Below are positions 36,368 to 48,554 of a stretch of 64,000 nt of DNA, one piece after another (the first letter of the stretch is position 1; each line of letters begins with the position of its first letter). The stretch is from assembly GCA_030737875.1 (NCBI GenBank), contig CM060915.1, forward strand, positions 572,678,577-572,742,576, given 5' to 3'. The translations under genes and the position numbers were made by a program. The stretch is from Allium sativum (taxonomy: Eukaryota > Streptophyta > Magnoliopsida > Asparagales > Amaryllidaceae). Under the pieces are notes generated by a model. That model did not search any database, was not told the origin of the DNA, and saw only the letters and a list, made by a program, of their open reading frames with translations.

Positions 36368-36924
36368 TGAGAGATAAACGTCCCCTTCAATGAATACAAC
36401 TTGGTCGACACGGCATCGTTTTCATCGAATAAATACAGCTTGGTCGGCAAGGTTTTAGGGACATCGTGTCCAATTCGTCAGCACGGTTCTGATATATAGG
36501 TTGATGGAAATAAGATAGCCTATACTGTGCATGCATTTTCTTGTCTATTTGGTTTTAAAAGCGAAAAGAAAGGATAGGTTGGCTAAAATACTAGGGGAGC
36601 AGGAGTGGGTGCAACAGCACAGCATGTGCATGGTACAATCGTTCAAAAAGTTGAAGATACTTAGTTCAGAAAAAAGATTAGCACGTTGGAAAGGGAGAGA
36701 AATGAATTGTCATTTCTGGGATGTGGACATGCGAAGGTAGGGGAAGCAAGATAGGCTAGCAGATTGATGTAAAATGCCTGCATGTGCTGTGTATGATGTC
36801 TATATAGTGATAGGATTAATTATTTTAATTTAACGAAACTTCGCATTGAAGTAATTGATAAAAACCACTACAAACGATATCTGTTTTCTGATAAAAAGGC
36901 TAATTTTAGTGTAAAAAGGTATTC

Positions 36925-37440
36925 CGGATCCAATGGGACAAGTTTCGTCGAAATCCGAGCTCGTATGAAAAAATTTCCTTTATAAAACCAGAAATGAACA
37001 CGCGTTTAATTTTACCATGATCACCAGATAAACCCGATCACCTTGAAACTTTGATATCTTAAAATAATTCTTCAATACGAACCCAACGGCACTAGTTTCG
37101 TCGCATTCTGAGACTGTTTCCCCGGTAGGCTATTTTTACCACGCACCGCAATACCATTTTTAACGCCAAATTACCCGGTCTCTAAAAATAACAAACTATA
37201 TACCTATCCTGGCTCAAATCGACGATATGAACTCAACGGGACTGGTTTCGTGGCCTAATTCGATCGTCTGTTCAAGTTATACACAAATAACCCTTTATTA
37301 ATTTAATTACGCGTTATAGAAAATGAACGAGCGTTTATGGCTACCGTGGTCACATACGACATCGGTTTTCCACGCAATTCACCACCGTACAATAATTGAA
37401 CACTACGGTCCCAATGAAACTGATTTCGTCGAAATCCGAG
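36925..37440 (-). repeat. U3 repeat with TTTCGTCGAA core, four copies
   Basis: Four degenerate copies of a unit of about 150-180 bases, each with a core like CCAACGGNACTAGTTTCGTCG, are centred near 36945, 37098, 37248 and 37427. The other A LTRs and all B LTRs carry two copies (for example about 1715 and 1880, 9210 and 9375, and 41900 and 42060). Confidence 0.7.
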
Positions 37441-37833
37441 ATCGTTTGCAAAATGACCATTTTAAAGGTCGATATTTTAATAACGATTTCCACAGCGATT
37501 ATTTCAAAATTTGATTTGGCCATAACTTACCATTTTCAATACGAAATCTGGATTTTTCTCTTTCATAAGAAAATTATCGTCAACACGGTTCCAACGTGTC
37601 TTGTTTCACAGAAATCCGACTTATATCGAATCATGTATTCTCAGTTGAAGTTCAAAACCAAATATTACGAACTGCACGCCATTTCGAGCTCGTTTTATAT
37701 TATAAATAAAATTAACGTTCAAACTTCGTTTTATTATCGAATTAAATATTAAATTCCATTAATATTCCAAATAAAATATTTAAAATAAATAAATTAATTA
37801 AATATTTGACCACCAAAAATACGGGACATTACA

Positions 37834-37838
37834 TTCTG
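37834..37838. repeat. Target-site duplication TTCTG, right
   Basis: Right copy of the 5-bp duplication made when the family A element entered B3. Confidence 0.95.
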
Positions 37839-40423
37839 AGTCTGAACGAAACCGGAGGCACTTTCCTCGCATATCCATCGATCTTCAAGTACGTCTGGAC
37901 GATCACCAACTGATTCCCTCCTCTTGGGTGTACAGCCCAATCAAGATCATCAGTAATCATCCAAACGATGTGAAGACTTCCGGTCTTCAACCACCGTCTT
38001 CATCTTCGACTTATCGTCACATCGGTTATTCAGAATGGGTATAAACCCGGCCTTTCCAAATAACCCACGTATATAATAAACAAGTGTTACAAAAATACAA
38101 CATACGCCTCATTCCAATTCAGAATATTCTTTTATTACAATTTTTCACATTCTTAGGGAAATGTTCCCATTAATTTTATCAAAGACAAATTCTACTAAAT
38201 TTATTCTTTAATCTTCCTTTGGATATCATTTCAAACCTTGATAAGGTTTTCCAAACTAGTTGGGATTAGCGAACCACACCGAAGTAATTATTTATTTTAT
38301 TTCCAAATCCCAACCTATTCATCCCATGGAGAAAAACTGGTAATACCCCATATCTAACACCATGGTGTTATTGGTAAAACTAATTACCATTTCACGTTCA
38401 AAACTAATTAAAGATTTAACTATCACTTTGGAGCAAAACTGGTGATACTCCATTCTCGATCACTTTAATCTAACTAAAGATTCATTAAAACTCCACTTAG
38501 TTTTAATCTTCCCAAAAATCAATATCCTGTCTTTAACTGGGTTAAAGAACCAATGTCATCTAAAACACAGTTCACAATAAACCAAAAATCACTTCCCATT
38601 GTTAATCGGGTTAAAGAACAGGTGTTATTCAAAACACCGCTCACGATAAACCCAAAAACCAATTTAAGTTCAATTCCAATTAATATTATTTAATTGGTAC
38701 ACTTCATTAAATCTAAATAGAAATATTTAATCTTTTTCTCAACGGGGTTTAAGAACAGTGTTAATGAAGACACCATTCATGACAACCCAAATCACGTTTG
38801 ATATTAAATACAAGGCTCTGAATAGAAAATATATCGGCTTATATTCAATATCAAATTCTACGACCAACAAATATCGTATTGGAAATAACGATATAAATAT
38901 ATCTTTCAAATTTCCACAACCATCTCTGTATAATCACGAAATTCGACATCGAAATATTCCGAAGATAATTTCGATTCAAATCCATTTCCACTTTATATAT
39001 TGGAAACTCTGGTTATATTCAAAACAATTTCAAATCCACTTTATTTATTTTAAAAACAAATGGGATTATAATTCTAGTTCAAAACTAGATCATTTTGATA
39101 AAAATCTATTTTTATCTTTTCAAATTTGGAATTTTTCAATCCAATTCTTCACAAATCATTTCTTATGATTTTACTAAAATTATCGATATTTTTAATAATT
39201 TTATCGAGGCCCGTACAGTCGATTTCCATCAACGGCCATCGAACTGCACTTACAGCGACCTTTTCCAAATTTGATTTGGACATAATTCCAAATCCCACCA
39301 TTATATTTCAAACCTCTAATACTCGTTAGAAAGCTCATTTCGATACGAACCCAACGGTTCCGGTTTTAGGAGAATCCGACGGTCGGATCTCCCGTAAGTC
39401 AATTCGAAGTCAATGATCGAAATTCGCGAACTGCCGCGGCGCGGCGCGTTCTATTCAGGCCATTTAATATATATATATATATATAGTATTATATATATTT
39501 CATTGATTTCAATTCAAAATGTATTTTATAAATCGTTTTAAATTCGTTTTCAAAACCATTTCAACTTCATATTCAATTTCAAATAAAAATTGAATATTTC
39601 ATATCATTAATATATAAATGATAATATTTTCAAAACGTTATATTCTATAATCATTATAAAACGAATATAATCGATATAAATATCGTTCGTGTCAAAACGG
39701 CGCATCCTTAATCAACACGGCTTTTTATCTTTCAATAATTTCGTTATTCTATTCAACAAATGAATGTTTACTCTATTCAACATATGAATCTATATTTCAT
39801 TCAACACATGAATATTTTCAACACATGACTATTTTTGTTATTTAATATATTTTATAATATTATGATAAAGATGTAAATTTTTATTGTAATATTTTACTCA
39901 ACACATGATAAGTTTCAACACATGAATATTCTCAACACATGAGTATCGTCAACGCATGACTATTTATTCTATTCAACACATGAATATATATTTTATAATG
40001 TTCTTTATTTTCCCAATTGGAATGAGGCCCAATCAATTACCATATAATGTTAATCATATGGATTCCATACAACACATGTATATAATAACAACGATAAATA
40101 ATCAACCATCATCCAAAGTGCACCACACAACTGCATAAGCATTAAATATAACTAATTAACGCTCATGCAGTCTGTCAATCCAATGATCGACATACCACTA
40201 AACAATTGGGATCAGTGTACATCAAATATCACCCCAACACCCGTGTGGAGCTTCAATCCACAAACACTGAATATTATTTGCGCAGTTGGGCGACGTGTAA
40301 AATTTATCGTCCCAATCAATGTTCTTCAAATAGGTGTACATAAACAAACCATTCGGTTTGTAAATGAATATTTATTTATTCTCATATACGTTTAAAATTA
40401 TATTTTTAACGATAAACAATTTA

Positions 40424-40540
40424 TTTCAACACATGAATATTTTTCCTATTCAACACATGAATATATTTCTTATTCAACACATGAATATTTTTCCTATTCA
40501 ACACATGAATATATTTCCTATTCAACACATGAATATTTTT
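40424..40540. repeat. 24-bp tandem repeat TTCAACACATGAATATATTT
   Basis: Five copies of a 24-bp unit in a row, with scattered older copies at 39760-39990. The open frame across them (IQHMNIFP repeats) is a by-product of a unit length divisible by three. Confidence 0.9.
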
Positions 40541-40792
40541 TTTTCCATTTCACATCAACATCACAAACTAACTTCACAACACATCAAACAAGCATACAAG
40601 TCGTCCATGGTCTGTGGACGACGGGTGTCGGGTGCTGTTAAGCACCGTCTGCATCCAAGTATATATTTTAACTAGAAACTAAGATTTAAAGTGAGAAGTT
40701 CTCACCGACTAGCTAAACCAAACGCCACGACTCTTCATATATAGAAATCTTCATCGTGCTCGCCTTTTGTCAATTTCATTGTCCGTAGCCAC

Positions 40793-41090
40793 TACATATA
40801 TAAAAATCACATCTTTATATTGTTGCTATGTATATAAAAATCACATTTTTATAATCACTCTATATCGATAAAAATCACATTTTTATACCGCTACTATATA
40901 GATAAAAATTATATTTTTATCTTGCTAGTGATATGATAAAAATCATATTTTTATATCGCCACTCATATAAAAATCACATTTTTGCTTCTTTTACATAAAA
41001 AAAAAATCGTATTTTTATTCTTTCTATAGTATAAAAATCATCTTTTTATTCTTTGCATAAAATTAAATTTTATTTTCATACTCTACATAC
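40793..41090. repeat. Array of ATAAAAAT-cat-ATTTTTAT mini-hairpins, B3
   Basis: About eight units of about 30-38 bases. Most contain an 8-bp inverted repeat ATAAAAAT/ATTTTTAT around three bases. B4 has a similar array at 47090-47372. On the minus strand this lies in the transcript leader. Confidence 0.8.
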
Positions 41091-41277
41091 AATAAAAATT
41101 ATATTCTTATCATATCAAAGATTATTTCTTTTTATTTCTAAAAACCTAGTCTTTTCATTTCTAAATTAACCACATAAAAATCTAGTTTTTAACTCGCTTT
41201 TATAATTAAAACTGAAAAATAATGATAATAAAGAAATGTAAATAAAAATTAAAACTCATTGTGATATATCGAAATAA

Positions 41278-41580
41278 GGGGGTGCGGTTTCCATTCAGGT
41301 GGCCGGAGGGGGTCGTCGATGCGGTGGTGGGGGCCTGGGGAAGGCGCGGCGGCGCTATGGTGAAGGGGTAGCGTTCTAGGGTTGAGGGTGGGTGTTTGGG
41401 GTTCGTAAAAGGGGCTCGTGGTCTCGCGTGGAGGAGGGGAGAGGAAGAAAGGCGGGAGGGGGCAGAGTTGGAGGCGGCCGCGCCATTGGCGGCGCGTTCC
41501 ACGATGGGGACGAGGGGCGATGGGTTTGCTTTGTTTTATTCTTTTATTTTGATTTTGAAAAGTAAACGGGTGGGGCTGAT
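41278..41580 (-). other. GC-rich island in LTR B3
   Basis: About 300 bases that are strikingly GC-rich in an AT-rich LTR, with GCGGCGG, GGCGGCCGCG and GGGGG runs. It lies where a leader is expected on the minus strand. The 98-codon minus frame (41206-41502) is Ala/Pro/Ser-rich and not recognised. B1/B2 have a milder GC-rich leader at the same place (about 20221-20418 and 27520-27700). It could be captured host 5' UTR sequence. Confidence 0.55.
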
Positions 41581-42500
41581 TGCATAGAGGAAGAGAGAGA
41601 GAGAGGGTTTTTATTTTATTTTACTTTTTATTTATTTAATTAATTTCAAAAAGCAACTTTTAATTTTGACCTCGAAATCAAACCCATTGACTGTCGTCCA
41701 TAGCTAATTACCCCCATTCCAAACACAATGGGATATGTATCGTAAGGTAATTCGATCGTTTCGATCAGTTTTCGTCAAAATCAAAATATAACTCTATATA
41801 TTGAATTTGAACGCACATTTCAATTTACCGGGGTCATATACAGACTCTAAAAATTCTCAAAAAATATTTTCTAGCTTCGTATTGACGATACGGTCGTAAC
41901 AAAACTAATTTCGTCAAATTCTGAGACCGTTTGAAATATGACCATTTTCTAGTCGATTAAAATCAACTAAAACTGGTCAAACGCGTTTTCCTTTGCCACG
42001 CTCACGTATTGATTCGAAAAATTATGAATTTTGAAACCTAGCGATAACTTCACATCACGGATCCAACAAAAGTGGTTTCATCGAAAACCGAGGGCGTTTG
42101 CAAAACTTCCATTTTTAAGGGTCAGAATTCCATAGCGACTATTCTTAATTTCCAACTGGACGTAACTTTTGATTCCCACTATGAAATTTCAATTTTTCGG
42201 ATTCGTTGGAAAGATATTCTCAAATAGATTCAAATAAATCCGGTTTATTTTGAATCATGTACATTCATTTGAAATTCGAAATCGAATTTTCAAACTACCA
42301 CGCCATTTTCAATTCCTTTTATATTTAAAATAAAATATTTATATTTTAACGACGATTCAAATAAATATATACGTTCTAATTCTGTTCAAAAAAAATTTCT
42401 CGTCGTTATTATTTAAAATAATCCATTTTAAATATTCAAAATTCATTAAAATTCCCAAAATAAAAATTTTAAATTGGCTCAAAATTTCCGGGTTATTACA

Positions 42501-42688
42501 GACACAGTCAAAGACCGTGTCTTATTAGACTTTAGATACGGCTAAAAGCTGTATGATAATATATTGGGATACGGTTGGTAGCCGTATCTAATAATTAGAC
42601 GTGTCACTTTTTGATACGGCTTTTTACAGTGCCCAATGGCTTTAGATACGTCTAAAAACATAGCCTAATCAGCATTTACGGTGTAGTG
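42501..42688. mobile_element. CACTA-1, right end
   Basis: Read inward from 42688 the sequence begins CACTACACCGTAAATGC, mirroring CACTACACCATATCAGC at 15399. It contains subterminal units TTAGATACGGCTAAAAGC, GATACGGTTGGTAGCCGTATC and GATACGGC, in both orientations. It abuts the right end of LTR B3 at 42500, so B3 is inserted in the CACTA only 188 bases from its end. Confidence 0.8.
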
Positions 42689-42691
42689 AAC
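42689..42691. repeat. Target-site duplication AAC, right side of CACTA-1
   Basis: Matches AAC at 15396-15398. The LTR then resumes with GCAAGCCGGAGG. Confidence 0.85.
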
Positions 42692-45600
42692 GCAAGCCGG
42701 AGGATAGAGTTTTCCCTTACAATAGCCAAACATGCTTGGTACATTTAAAACAAAAGTCATTTGATACTATTATAAGTGCATAGTGTATAAAATAACTTCA
42801 AATATAAATGTATCAATCATAGACGACATGAGTACCATATATCATGTCGCCATACTAGGCCCTACAATCAAAATCGAAATGTCACGTATTGGAAATTGGA
42901 TTCCATCTATGAGTCGAGGCCGGGGATGGCTCCTCATGCTTCGAAACACTCTAGCAAATTCCTGAGGACTACACACTTTAGGCAACCCTTGGTTCTTGCA
43001 GAGTTGGTCCTCTCTTACATTTGAGGATTAGTTATTCATGAACACATGTTTTCTGGTCCTATAGGACCTATCTATCGGCTCCGTAGTAACCGATATTTCC
43101 GAGACGCCTCATTGTCCATCATCCACATAGGTAAAAATATATAAATGTCTAGCCTTCATACCATGACACACCCCATAGCTAGAAGGAAACGTCATGTCCT
43201 CCCTACTTCCCTAATCCCATTTTTGACTCATACCGAGGTGTGAGGCTCGCAAATTAAAGCTATACACAAAGTTATGCCCTTTAAGGCTGTGCTTTGATCA
43301 TCAACCACAAGACTCTGCTTTTCAACAGAAGCCTTGAGCAATGCATCATTGTATGCCACACTGACAATTCACATGATGCAACTAATGTCTATCGATATAT
43401 AACCTCTGAGCTCGTACGTCTCAGAGAAGGGTGTTAAGCAAGAGAATATATTCTTCGACACCAAACAGATATATGTTTAATAGAGATCAATCAACACAGA
43501 AAAAAATCCAACATCAGACACACATAAATTTAATAGTTCGTTCTGGATCTGAACGAAACCGGAGGCACCTTATTCCTCGTCCCATATGTCCAATACAGGA
43601 GAGAGGACCTCGCATATCCGGTCGATCTCCAAGTACGTCTGGATGATCGCCACTTGTTACCTTATCTTGGACGCACAACACAATCAATACATCAGTAATC
43701 ATCCAAACGATGTGAAGACCTTCAGTCTTCAACCACCGTCTTCATTGTTGACTTATTGTCGAATCAGTTATTTAGAATGGGTATAAACCCGGCCTTTCCG
43801 AATAATTCACGTATTTTATAATCTACTGCTATAAAACACAACATACGCCTCATTCCAATTTTGAATATCCTTTTATTTAAATATTCATATCCTTTGGGAA
43901 AGGTTTCCTTTAATTTTATCAAAGATAAAGTCTTTAAATTTATTCTTTAATCTTCCTTTGGATATCAATTCAAACCAAGTTAAGGTTTATCCAAACTAAT
44001 CGGGATTAGCGCACCTTACCGAAGTAATCATTTGTTTTATTTCCCAATCTCAACTTATTCATCACATGGAGCAAAACCGATAATACTCGATATCTAACAC
44101 CACGGTGTTATCAGTAAATTTAATTACCATTTCACGTTCAAATCTAATTAACGATTTCACTATCGCTTGGGGTAAAACTGGTGGTACTCCATTCTCGATC
44201 ATTTCCCGAATTTGATAATTTAAATTATCACATTCTAATTTCAATCTAATTAAAGATTCATTAAAACTCCATTTAGTTTTAATCTTCCCAAAAATCAATA
44301 TTATTGATTATTTAACTTTGGAAACACGAACATGTCACATCGACAATCTACACCATTCCATTGATTTCTGCCAATATATAACCTCTAAGCCTGTACGTCT
44401 TAGAGAAGGGCGTTAAGCAAGAGAATAAATTCTCCGCCACCAAACAGATGTATATTTAGTAGAGATCAACAATACAGTTTCGAAATACAATGTTAGACAT
44501 GTAATCATGTCTTTAACTGGGTTAAAGAAGTAATGTCATTTAAAACAAAGTTCACGATAAACCCAAATCACATTCCATTAATTATGGAATCCTCACGGTA
44601 AACAGATCAATATATAATCGATATTAATTTCCATACCCGACTAATAATATAACTGGAATAACAACAAAGCCTTTCAAATTCCATATATATTAACAGTCTT
44701 CCTCCGCAGAAACTCACTTCGATTATTACCAAATTGAATTCCATTCAATTCCAATTTAATATGAAATTGGAAATTTTTACTTCGGAAAATTTCCATTAAA
44801 TCTTAATAAAAAGATTTTTAAATTCCAAATCACATTTCACTGTAAATAGGGTTAAAGAACGAATGTCGTTAAAAACACAGTTCACAATAAACCTGATTCA
44901 CATTGCATTTTATTCCAGTTACTAAATATAACTGCAAATTCTAATAATCTTAATTAAAAGACTTATTCTTTTCACACGGGGTTTAAGAACAGTGTTATTT
45001 AAGACATCATTCATGAAAAACCCAAAAACCAATTTGATATTAAATACAAGGCTCTGAATAGAAATTATATTGGCTTATATTCAATATCAAATTCTGAAAC
45101 CAACAAATATCGTATTGCAAATAACGATATAAAATATTTCTTCCAAATTTCCATAACAATATTCGTATAATCACGGAATCCAATATCAAAATACTCCGAA
45201 GATTGTTTCCATTCCAATTTGTTTGTTGGAAATTTCTGGTTATATTAAAACCATTAACAAATCCAATTTATTTTATTTAAAAATTATTGGATTTCAAATC
45301 TAGTTAATAACTAGTTCATTTTGACAAAAATATATTTTTATCTTCACAAATGTGGAATTTTTCATCCCAATTCTTTCCAAATCATTTATTATGATTTTAC
45401 ACAAATTATTAATATTTTTAATAATTTTATTAAGGCCCTTTCAGTCGATTTCCAAAACGGTCATCGAACTGCACTTACAACGATCTTTTCCAAATTTGAT
45501 TTGGACATAATTCCAAATTTGATTTGGAATCCAACCATTAGATTTCAAATCACTTGTATTCGTTGGAAATCTCCTTCCGATATGAACCCAATGGTTCTGG

Positions 45601-47089
45601 TTTTAGGAGAATCTGACGGTCGGATAACCCGTAATATCAATTCGAAGTCAATGGTCGAAATTCACGAACGCGGCGCGGTGCGTTCTATTTATGCCATTAA
45701 ATATATATATTATATATATTTCGTCGATTTCCATTTAAAATGTATCTTATAAATCGTTTATAAATTCATTTTAAAACGATTCCCATTTTCATTTCAATTT
45801 TAAATCAAAATTGGATACTCCTTATCATTATAATATTTAATGATAATATTTTCAAAATATCTGATTTTGAAATAATTTTCTTTTCGATATTCATTATAAA
45901 AATGAATAAAATCGATACAAATATCGTTCACGTCAAAATGGCACATAACTACTCAACACGGTTTCATATATTCATATATTTTCGTGTCCATCCAAAATCG
46001 GACATCAAATCCACATTTTAATTCTTTAGTGAATATTATTATAAAATATTCGTTATTTTAAAATATTCCTTATTTCGGAATTGGAATCAGACCCAATCAA
46101 TTACCACATAATGTTATTTATATGGATTTCATACAATACATGTATATATCAATAATGTATATATCAACAATGATAAATAATCAACCATCAGCCAGAGTGC
46201 ACTACACGATTGTATAAGTATTAAATATAAATAATTAACGCTTACAACTGTCTGTCAACCAATCCATTGACATACAACAAAACAATTGGGATTAGTGTAC
46301 ATCAAATATCATCCCAATACCCATGTGGGGTTTCAATCATCAAATAATAATTATTATTTGTGCATTTGGGCGATGTGCAAAAATTATCGTTCCAACTGAT
46401 ATCACAAAAATAGGCGAGCATAAATGTCTGACTTGTAAATGGATGTGTAAATTTATTTTTAACTATCCAATAATTATTTTATTTATCGCCATGATAAGCT
46501 AAAATTAATATTTTCAACTAACTAAATTTTTCTAACACTTTCTAGAAAATTTCGGCAGCATAACGGCGCGATACTAGAACCGAAAAAAGGTCTAGCCTTA
46601 TCCCCTGCCTAATACTGGCTCGCGCCATACACAAACCAGTTCGCAATTAATTCGCAACCAATTTTACAATCATAATCAAATCACGCAGAACATCCAAATA
46701 AATAAATACTCAACTACCCCAAAAGCCATTTACGGCACCATAAGTGGCTATTCGCGGAGTATGAAATCTGTGTGTCGGTAATATCTATACAACGCTTTCA
46801 ATTATGTGATTGTGCAAATTCGAGTGTTGAACTCCATACAATTCAAATCACATAATATGGTTTGTATAATAAATAGTGTACGGGGCTTCTAAGCCCCGTC
46901 TACAACCTAAAATATTTTTAAATTTAAAATAAATTAAGTGCAAAGGAGTTCTCACATTTGGTTTCCACTCCGTTATTCTTTATTCGACGGTGGTTTTGAT
47001 TTATTTTTTCCGTGCGTAGCGTTCTTTACCTTGATTCCGGCGCAATCTGTATCACGTGATTTATATTAAAAACCATATTTTAACAACGC

Positions 47090-47372
47090 TATATATATAT
47101 CATATTTTTAATTCGCTACATATATAAAAATCATATTTTTAATTTGCTACATATATAAAAATCATATTTTTTTTATATTCTCTACATATATAAAAATCAT
47201 ATTTTTAATTCGCTGCATATATAAAAGTCATATTTTTATATTCTCTATATAGATAAAAATCATATTTTTAATTCGTTACATATATAAAAGTCATATTTTT
47301 ATATTCTCCATATATATAAAAATCATATTTTTATTTCGCTACAACATATATAAAAATCAGATTTTTATTTCT
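47090..47372. repeat. Array of ATATAAAAATCATATTTTTA mini-hairpins, B4
   Basis: About nine units of about 30-34 bases separated by TTCGCTAC or TTCTCTAC. Most units carry a short inverted repeat ATAAAAAT/ATTTTTAT. Confidence 0.8.
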
Positions 47373-48554
47373 TGTTATATATTTTTTTTTTTAAAATTAG
47401 ATTTTAAAATCAATGTTATTTACATTAAAATTGAAGATTTAAACAATGCTTTTTTATATATTTAAAATTTTAGAAAATAAAATCCAATGTTATTTCTATA
47501 GAATTTACATTTTTATAACGCTTTATATTTTAAAACAATGCTATGTATTTTATAAAACTATGTTATATATTTTATAAAAACTGATTTTTTTTCTATTTCA
47601 ATTTCTGGAAATTGAATTTTTGGGGGAGAATAGATTTAGGTTATAACGTTGTATATATATACATATAATTTAATATTATTTAATTCTAAAATTTGGGTTT
47701 TCCTCTCGAACTCCAAATCCAACCCAATGACTGTCACCCCTAGATAAATATTCCCACTCCGAACACAATAGGATATGTCCCACAAACCAGTTTGATTGTT
47801 TCGATCAGTTTTCATTAAAATTACAATATAAATTAATATAACGTTCAAAATTGATTTCAACGTACATTTTAATTTACCGGGGCCACATACTGACTCCAAA
47901 AATTCCATAAAAATAAATCTACCTATGTTTTGATAATACGATCCTAACAAAACTAATTTCAACGAATATGGAGACCGTTTGAAAAACGGACAATTTTCAG
48001 CCGATTAAATTCAAACTGAAATCACTAAACCCGTTTTAATTCACAACGCTCACATATCAATCCCAAAAATTATGAAAATTAGAATCTAGCCATATTTTGA
48101 TATTTCGGGTCCAATAAAAGTGGTTTCGTTGAAAACGGAAGTCATTTACAAAATGACTACTTTTAAGGGCTATATATTATTTAAAAAATATATAAATTTC
48201 ATAGCGACTATTTCAAATTTTAAACTGGACATAACTTTTAATTCTCGTTATGAAATCTGGATTTTTCACATTTATTAGAAAGATATAATTAAACAGATTC
48301 AAATATTTCTAGTTTTAATGAAATCCAATTTATTTTGAATCCTGTACATTCATTTGAAATTTAAAATCGAATTTTCAAACTACCGCGGCATTTCAAGCTC
48401 ATTATATAATTAAAATAAATTTATTCATCCTAACTTCGATTAAAATAATTTTTTAGTCTTTATTGTTTAAAATAAATCATTTTAAATATTCAAAATCCAT
48501 TAAAATAGCAAAAAATAAAATTTTAAATTGATTCTGAAAATCTAGTTTGTTACA

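Larger units (their letters stand above)
31666..37833 (-). mobile_element. Family A solo LTR (6.2 kb) inside B3
   Basis: The ends are TGTAACGAACTGGG at 31666 and ACGGGACATTACA at 37833, and 5-bp duplications flank it exactly. There is no internal region, primer site or second LTR, so it is a solo LTR left by recombination between two LTRs. It aligns along its length with 4130-10142 but is clearly older or from a different subfamily. Shared landmarks are the 106-bp block (33394-33499), the GGTTGGGTCCCTCCAACCTG segment near 35102, the TATA box and the U3 repeats. Open frames around 35541-36137 overlap a GC-richer leader and are not recognisable proteins. Confidence 0.92.
37834..42500 (-). mobile_element. 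Family B LTR copy B3, right part
   Basis: It continues the LTR interrupted at 31665, beginning with the duplicated TTCTG and then AGTCTGAACGAAACCGGAGG. It ends TTCCGGGTTATTACA at 42500. Parts align to B1/B2, such as the segment around 41690-41750 against 27960-28050, and to B4 throughout. B3 totals about 6.1 kb without the insertion. Small open frames are not protein-like. Confidence 0.82.
42689..48554 (-). mobile_element. Family B LTR copy B4, right part
   Basis: It begins AACGCAAGCCGGAGGATAG, exactly where the left part (14832-15398) stops, and ends CTAGTTTGTTACA at 48554. Together with the left part it makes a full LTR of about 6.4 kb. It aligns with B3 along its length but with much more divergence than B1 to B2, so it is an older insertion, as expected for the outermost member of the stack. 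No coding sequence was recognised. Confidence 0.8.

Noticed and set aside
40364..40675. 103-codon frame with IQHMNIFP repeats
   Set aside because: Artefact of a 24-bp tandem repeat, whose length keeps any frame open.
41206..41502. 98-codon Ala/Pro/Ser-rich minus frame
   Set aside because: Follows from the GC-rich island. No domain and no counterpart frame in other family B copies.
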